From positions 1 to 10,209 of the forward strand of contig JAGOZY010000011.1 of NCBI GenBank assembly GCA_018058445.1: a stretch of 10,209 nt of DNA, given 5' to 3'. The notes below the pieces were generated by a model. It was given only the letters and a program-made list of their open reading frames with translations, had not been told where the DNA came from and did not search any database. The position numbers and the translations under genes are program-made. Positions 6,780 through 10,209 of the stretch are shown in pieces (the first letter of the stretch is position 1; the number at the start of each line of letters is the position of its first letter). This stretch comes from Negativicutes bacterium (GTDB lineage Bacteria; Bacillota; Negativicutes; JAGOZY01).

Positions 6780-7687
6780 TTGCAATTGAAACCCAGAACC
6801 TTACCCGTAAGTTTGGCGACTTTACCGCAGTCGATCAAATTAATTTATCCTTGAAAGAGGGCGGTGTCTACGGTTTTCTAGGGCCTAATGGATCTGGAAA
6901 GTCAACGACAATTCGAATGCTTGCAGGCCTGTTGCTCCCATCCAGTGGAAGCGGTCAGGTACTTGGCTACGATATCAATAAAGACAGCGAAATCATTAAA
7001 ACAAAAATTGGCTATATGTCTCAGAAATTTAGTTTCTACACTGATTTAACCGTGTGGGAAAATCTTGACTTCTACGGTGGCCTATATAGCATTCCAAAAA
7101 AAGAGCGTGATATTCGTATTATTGAGTTACTTGATTTTTTAGGACTTACTCCCTTTCGAGATACCCTCGTTGAGAGCCTCTCGGGTGGGTGGCGTCAAAG
7201 ACTCGCCTTATCTTGCGCGGTTCTCCACAAACCCAAATTACTTTTTTTAGATGAAGCAACAAGCGGTGCCGACCCCAAGACCCGCCGCCTATTTTGGCAA
7301 TTCATTTACCAATTTGCTGCAGAAGGGACAACGATTCTTGTCACAACTCACTTTCTGGACGAAGCAGAACATTGCGATGCCATTGCTTTCATCCACAACG
7401 GCGCACTCGTTGCTCAAGACACACCAAAAGCCCTCAAGGCAGGACTCCCTGGCACTTTACTGAGCATTCCTTCGAAAGATCCACTCTCGCTTTTAGACCA
7501 AATTCGAGCAAAAAATCTTCCGTTGTTTGATTCTTATATTCATGGAATGAGCGTTCGCCTCCGACTTCCAGACGATCAAATCGCTTGTCTAAACGAGTGG
7601 AGCACCGAACCGATCGAACCTTCCCTTGAAGATGTATTTATTTACCTCGTTGAACAAGGTCGACAAGCAGAGCCACAAATGGTTTAA
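6776..7687 (+). CDS. ABC transporter ATPase, equivalent to the C-terminal half of YbhF
   Basis: This second ATP-binding subunit is also 303 residues, and every motif is canonical: Walker A GPNGSGKST (36-44), Q83 in the Q-loop, signature LSGGWRQ (135-141), Walker B LLFLDEA with E160, and H192 in the H-loop TTHFLDEAEHCD. It ends with the PSLEDVF motif. It shares DLTVWENL and several other blocks with the preceding ATPase, but the two differ too much to be a recent duplication. In E. coli YbhF the two domains are fused in one chain of nearly twice this length; here they are separate genes joined by an ATGA overlap. A GAGGAGGTGG site precedes its ATG. It should form the catalytically complete half of a heterodimer that drives the permease at 7706-8842. 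Confidence 0.92.
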   Translation: MIAIETQNLTRKFGDFTAVDQINLSLKEGGVYGFLGPNGSGKSTTIRMLAGLLLPSSGSGQVLGYDINKDSEIIKTKIGYMSQKFSFYTDLTVWENLDFYGGLYSIPKKERDIRIIELLDFLGLTPFRDTLVESLSGGWRQRLALSCAVLHKPKLLFLDEATSGADPKTRRLFWQFIYQFAAEGTTILVTTHFLDEAEHCDAIAFIHNGALVAQDTPKALKAGLPGTLLSIPSKDPLSLLDQIRAKNLPLFDSYIHGMSVRLRLPDDQIACLNEWSTEPIEPSLEDVFIYLVEQGRQAEPQMV

Positions 7688-7705
7688 AGAAAAGAAGGTG
7701 TCAAC

Positions 7706-8842
7706 ATGTCTCTCACTCGCTTAGTAGCTATACTAAAAAAAGAATTTATTCAGATGCGACGAGATCGAATGACTCTGGGTATTATGTTTGTAATGCCATT
7801 TATTCAACTGTTAATTTTTGGCTTTGCAATTAATACAGATGTTAAGCATTTACCTGCCATCGTCTTTGATCAATCTCTTTCTCAAGAAAGTCGTGATTTG
7901 CTCAATTCTTTCACAGCCACTGACTATTACGACATCCAATATGTTGCGGGAAGCTTCCAAGAAATTGAAGACCGAATTCAGCGGGGCGAAGCTAAAGTCG
8001 GGATCGTTATTCCACCGGATTATCAAAATCGGATTAAGCATGGCCGCGATGCCCAAGTACAAGTCATCGTAGATGCTTCTGATTCTACTTCCGCTTCTTC
8101 AGCAATTTCCACTGCCCAGCTCGTCGGATCACGAAAATCTCAAGAGATTTTAATTAGCCGATTAGAAGCTAGAGGAAATACTTCTAAAACCAACTCCACA
8201 CCTATCGATATACGAATTCGCCCTTGGTATAATCCAGACTTCATCACCGCATTTTACATGGTACCAGGGATCGGTGGTACCATCCTAACTCTAACCATGA
8301 TCATGCTTACCTCTCTCGCAATTGTCCGAGAGCGAGAGCGGGGGACTCTTGAGCAACTTATCGTCACTCCCCTTAAATCACTAGAACTTATGATTGGAAA
8401 AATTCTTCCTTATGTCTTGATTGGTTACGTGCAACTTAGCATTCTTTTAACCACCGGGGTTGTTATCTTTAAGATTCCGACTTTAGGTAGTATTGCTCTT
8501 CTCTATTTATTGACCGGATTCTTTATCTTCGCCTCCCTCGCACTAGGACTAATGATCTCAAATATAGCTAAAAATCAGATGCAATCAATGCTTCTGTCCT
8601 TCTTTATTCTCTTACCAAGCATTCTACTTTCTGGCTTTATGTTCCCACGGGAAGCCATGCCGAAATTGTTCTATTATCTCGGCACAATTCTCCCACTCAC
8701 CCATTATCTCCAAATTATTCGTGGCATCCTTCTAAAGGGTAATACCTTATCTTATCTATGGACGCCCATTTGCGCCCTCATCCTCTTTATCGCCGTGGTA
8801 CTTACTCTCAGTGTAGTACGATTTAAAAAGCGATTAGAATAA
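7706..8842 (+). CDS. ABC-2 type permease, YbhS/YbhR-like
   Basis: This 378-residue integral membrane protein is the transport channel. The first membrane helix (about residues 22-42) is followed by a large extracytoplasmic domain (about 43-178, containing the VFDQSLSQESRDL stretch typical of the family). Five more helices follow, at about 181-207, 232-254, 262-284, 294-312 and 350-371. The cytoplasmic RERERGTLEQLIVTPL loop after helix 2 is the ABC-2 coupling region, and PWYNPDF just before helix 2 is also conserved. A GAAGGTG site (7694-7700) lies 5 bases before the ATG, 18 bases after the second ATPase. E. coli has two such permeases (YbhS and YbhR); here there is only one, followed at once by a terminator, so it must homodimerise or pair with a product encoded elsewhere. 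Substrates are probably drugs or toxic organic compounds, by analogy only. Confidence 0.9.
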   Translation: MSLTRLVAILKKEFIQMRRDRMTLGIMFVMPFIQLLIFGFAINTDVKHLPAIVFDQSLSQESRDLLNSFTATDYYDIQYVAGSFQEIEDRIQRGEAKVGIVIPPDYQNRIKHGRDAQVQVIVDASDSTSASSAISTAQLVGSRKSQEILISRLEARGNTSKTNSTPIDIRIRPWYNPDFITAFYMVPGIGGTILTLTMIMLTSLAIVRERERGTLEQLIVTPLKSLELMIGKILPYVLIGYVQLSILLTTGVVIFKIPTLGSIALLYLLTGFFIFASLALGLMISNIAKNQMQSMLLSFFILLPSILLSGFMFPREAMPKLFYYLGTILPLTHYLQIIRGILLKGNTLSYLWTPICALILFIAVVLTLSVVRFKKRLE

Positions 8843-8877
8843 AAAAAGACGCCTAAACGGCGTCTTTTTTATTTTTT
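8842..8877 (+). terminator. Rho-independent terminator of the efflux operon (probably bidirectional)
   Basis: GACGCC (8848-8853) and GGCGTC (8859-8864) form a GC-rich stem with a TAAAC loop, extended by A-T pairs, and run into TTTTTTATTTTTT. The left side begins with seven A residues, so the mirror transcript also ends in a T-run. It can serve the convergent minus-strand gene ending at 8970. The rest of the gap to 8969 holds only a 13-base palindrome, ACAGAAATTCTGT, at 8879-8891. Confidence 0.93.
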
Positions 8878-8969
8878 AACAGAAATTCTGTCTCACATCA
8901 GCTCTCACACTATTTTTTATCGATTATATCTTTTTTAGCTAACAACAGTACTTTTTTACGAAGTTTCTT

Positions 8970-9446
8970 CTACATATTGTGAGCTTCCAGCAGTTCTTTG
9001 ATTCGGCTTTCGCCTTTAGTAACTTGATTGATTCCTTCTTCAAATAGATTTGAAGCTTTATTTATAATATCAGTGTCTTGTGCACTTATTCCGCGACTCA
9101 TTTCACGAAGCCCCTTACGAGCTTGTTGAAATCCTCTTTTAATTTCACCATAGGGATCGCCTACTTCGAAGCTCTTTGGTTTAAAAGTCTTTAAATCTTT
9201 TTCTAGATTCCCGAGTAACTCATCTAAATCTTTTAAAACTTTATCGATTTCTTCCAATGTAACTGCTTGAGCAGCCTCTTGTTCGAATTTAGTCATCAGT
9301 TGATCAATTTGATATTTCTGTGCAAGTTGTTCATTAAAAACTTGGTACCTCTGTAAATCTTTTTCTACTAGATTTGCCGCATCGGCAGTACCTGAAAAAG
9401 ATAGGCTCGTTAAAAAAAGTAAAATCCCGACTAGAAAGCTCTTCAT
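8970..9446 (-). CDS. Small secreted helical protein of unknown function
   Basis: I do not recognise this 158-residue protein. It begins with a clear Sec signal peptide: MK, a hydrophobic core, and an ADA-A cleavage site after about residue 23. It has no cysteine, so it is not a lipoprotein. The mature part of about 135 residues is charged, lacks Cys and Trp, and looks almost wholly alpha-helical. One long helix-rich stretch covers about 24-90 and another about 100-157, separated by a FKPKSFEVGDPYGEI segment with Pro and Gly. Heptad-like spacing of Leu, Ile and Val suggests a coiled coil or helical bundle outside the cytoplasmic membrane. AAAGGAG (9462-9456) lies 9 bases before the ATG, and a reasonable promoter lies upstream, so the gene looks real. 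It stands alone, convergent with the efflux operon and divergent from sulP; neither neighbour suggests its job. Confidence 0.85.
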   Translation of the reverse strand: MKSFLVGILLFLTSLSFSGTADAANLVEKDLQRYQVFNEQLAQKYQIDQLMTKFEQEAAQAVTLEEIDKVLKDLDELLGNLEKDLKTFKPKSFEVGDPYGEIKRGFQQARKGLREMSRGISAQDTDIINKASNLFEEGINQVTKGESRIKELLEAHNM

Positions 9447-9516
9447 CTATCCTAGCTCCTTTATATAAATTCAAATATAAGTGACAACTTCTTCTTATTA
9501 TTCTTTTTTCCTTCTA

Positions 9517-9544
9517 ATTCTAATTTTTTCATAAACTTTTTCAA
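9517..9544 (-). promoter_or_regulatory. Candidate promoter for the secreted-protein gene
   Basis: On the minus strand TTGAAA (9544-9539) and TAGAAT (9522-9517), each one mismatch from consensus, are separated by 16 bases. Transcription would start near 9510, about 64 bases before the ATG. The region is very AT-rich, so chance matches are likely. TTGTCA near 9488 is a possible alternative -35 box but lacks a well-spaced -10. Confidence 0.45.
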
Positions 9545-9620
9545 ATAGCCGGAAGATGATTTTTGCCTACGTTTCCTCTACAAATCCTTATTTTTATGAA
9601 GCTTTAATTCCTTCCCTGAA

Positions 9621-9649
9621 TTGACAAACCTTTTTAGTTTTCCTACGAT
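9621..9649 (+). promoter_or_regulatory. Predicted promoter for the sulP transcript
   Basis: A perfect TTGACA -35 box (9621-9626), a 17-base spacer and a TACGAT -10 box (9644-9649, four of six matches) form a likely sigma-A promoter. Transcription would start near 9656, about 120 bases before the sulP ATG, which leaves room for the leader reading frame at 9701-9781. Confidence 0.7.
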
Positions 9650-9700
9650 AGAAGGAAATGATTGTGATTTTTCTCATAATAATGCGGAAGAAGGGTTTTC

Positions 9701-9781
9701 ATGTTAATCAATTGTCATAACCTCACTTTTAAAGCCCCTTACGTTTCCAAAAATTCTCTGCTGGGTGGTGAGCAGCGATGA
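9701..9781 (+). CDS. Possible 26-residue leader peptide upstream of sulP
   Basis: An ATG at 9701 opens a 26-codon frame beginning [13 protein letters not shown] and ending LLGGEQR. Its TGA (9779-9781) overlaps the sulP ATG (9778) as ATGA. An AGAAGGG site ends 5 bases before the start. The overlap would couple sulP translation to reading of this peptide. The peptide matches nothing I recognise and has no run of a single amino acid such as attenuators use. It may be a translated coupling leader or a chance frame; the overlap and ribosome binding site make it worth recording. Confidence 0.4.
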   Translation: MLINCHNLTFKAPYVSKNSLLGGEQR

Positions 9782-10209
9782 TTGCTCTATGGGAAGCAAA
9801 ACAAGCAGGTCTCCTCAGTAAAAAGAATTGGCTCTCCAATCTGATCGCAGGATTAATTGTCGGGATCGTCGCCCTCCCCCTCGCAATGGCCTTTGCGATC
9901 GCGTCCGGCGCAAAACCGGAACAAGGAATTTATACCGCTATTGTCGCTGGGTTCTTCGTTTCTGTTTTTGGGGGTAGCCGATTTCAAATCGCCGGACCCA
10001 CAGGGGCATTTATCGTTCTTCTTTCTGGTATCATCACAACACACGGAATTGACGGCCTGCAAATCGCAACGTTTATGGCCGGGATTATTTTGCTTGGAAT
10101 GGGACTTGCAAAGTTTGGTGGAGTCATCAAATTCATACCAGCCCCTGTTATTGTTGGTTTTACAGCTGGGATTGGTGTTATTATTTGGGTGGGTCAATGG
10201 CGAGATTTT
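9778..10209 (+). CDS. SulP-family anion transporter, N-terminal part (cut by window edge)
   Basis: The first 144 codons of a SLC26/SulP transporter are present, and the frame is open at the edge. After a short cytoplasmic start (about residues 1-18, ending SKKNW), several membrane segments follow. The first contains [20 protein letters not shown], and the [15 protein letters not shown] block after it is a hallmark of the family; [15 protein letters not shown] comes near the edge. Members carry sulfate, bicarbonate, dicarboxylates or other anions, often with a C-terminal STAS domain that would lie beyond the window; the substrate cannot be told here. An upstream in-frame TGA at 9769 forces the start to be the ATG at 9778. 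GGTGGTGA (9764-9771), one mismatch from GGAGGTGA, lies 6 bases before it. Confidence 0.92.
   Translation, partial: MIALWEAKQAGLLSKKNWLSNLIAGLIVGIVALPLAMAFAIASGAKPEQGIYTAIVAGFFVSVFGGSRFQIAGPTGAFIVLLSGIITTHGIDGLQIATFMAGIILLGMGLAKFGGVIKFIPAPVIVGFTAGIGVIIWVGQWRDF

Larger units (their letters stand above)
9447..9777. other. 331-base divergent intergenic region
   Basis: The left part (9447-9544) carries the ribosome binding site and candidate promoter of the minus-strand secreted-protein gene. The right part (9621-9777) carries the sulP promoter and a possible leader peptide. The middle, about 9545-9620, is AT-rich and I see no gene, repeat or clear operator in it. Confidence 0.7.

Noticed and set aside
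8879..8891. 13-base palindrome ACAGAAATTCTGT
   Set aside because: It is short, AT-rich and has a single-base centre; it cannot form a stable hairpin and has no promoter beside it to suggest an operator.
9658..9720. A 20-codon frame starting at ATG 9658
   Set aside because: The start lies about 2 bases from the predicted transcription start and only 2 bases after its GAAGG, so ribosomes could not load properly.
9853..10197. Open frame of 114 codons on the minus strand
   Set aside because: It lies wholly opposite the SulP coding sequence and has a composition (rich in Asn, Cys, Lys and Asp) expected from the reverse complement of a membrane protein gene. It has no recognisable domain.

Overview
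The window looks like a chromosomal segment of a low-to-moderate GC anaerobic Firmicute. The signs are strong AAGGAGG-type ribosome binding sites, sigma-A-like promoters, the rpsF-ssb-rpsR order, and a fermentation module whose proteins closely resemble, from memory, those of Clostridium kluyveri. A periplasmic-adaptor-type export operon hints at, but does not prove, a diderm Firmicute such as Negativicutes. No rRNA, tRNA, CRISPR array, insertion sequence or phage gene was seen.

Positions 1-2647 (minus strand) hold a metabolic operon transcribed sucD -> 4hbD -> abfD: CoA-acylating succinate-semialdehyde dehydrogenase, 4-hydroxybutyrate dehydrogenase, and the first 25 codons of a probable 4-hydroxybutyryl-CoA dehydratase that runs off the left edge. 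Together they would take succinyl-CoA to 4-hydroxybutyrate and, after CoA transfer by an enzyme not in the window, to crotonyl-CoA. A good promoter lies about 150 bases before sucD. Ribosome binding sites fix a GTG start for sucD and an internal ATG for 4hbD.

Positions 2866-4067 (minus strand) hold the ribosomal operon rpsF-ssb-rpsR. It has an extended -10 promoter, a structured leader with two mutually exclusive helices, and a strong terminator. The bS18 protein is the cysteine-containing (zinc-type) form.

Positions 4140-8877 (plus strand) hold an efflux operon of five tightly coupled genes: a TetR/CecR-like repressor, a YbhG-like membrane adaptor, two separate ABC ATPases matching the two halves of E. 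coli YbhF, and one ABC-2 permease. A palindromic operator sits at the predicted transcription start, so the repressor probably controls its own operon. The second permease of the E. coli ybhGFSR system is absent. A bidirectional terminator ends the operon.

Positions 8970-10209 hold a minus-strand gene for a small secreted helical protein of unknown function and, divergently, the first 144 codons of a SulP-family transporter. A consensus -35 promoter and a possible 26-residue leader peptide, overlapping the sulP start by ATGA, precede the transporter. The leader peptide, the rpsF leader and the secreted protein are the least explained items; I do not see a wholly new multi-gene system.
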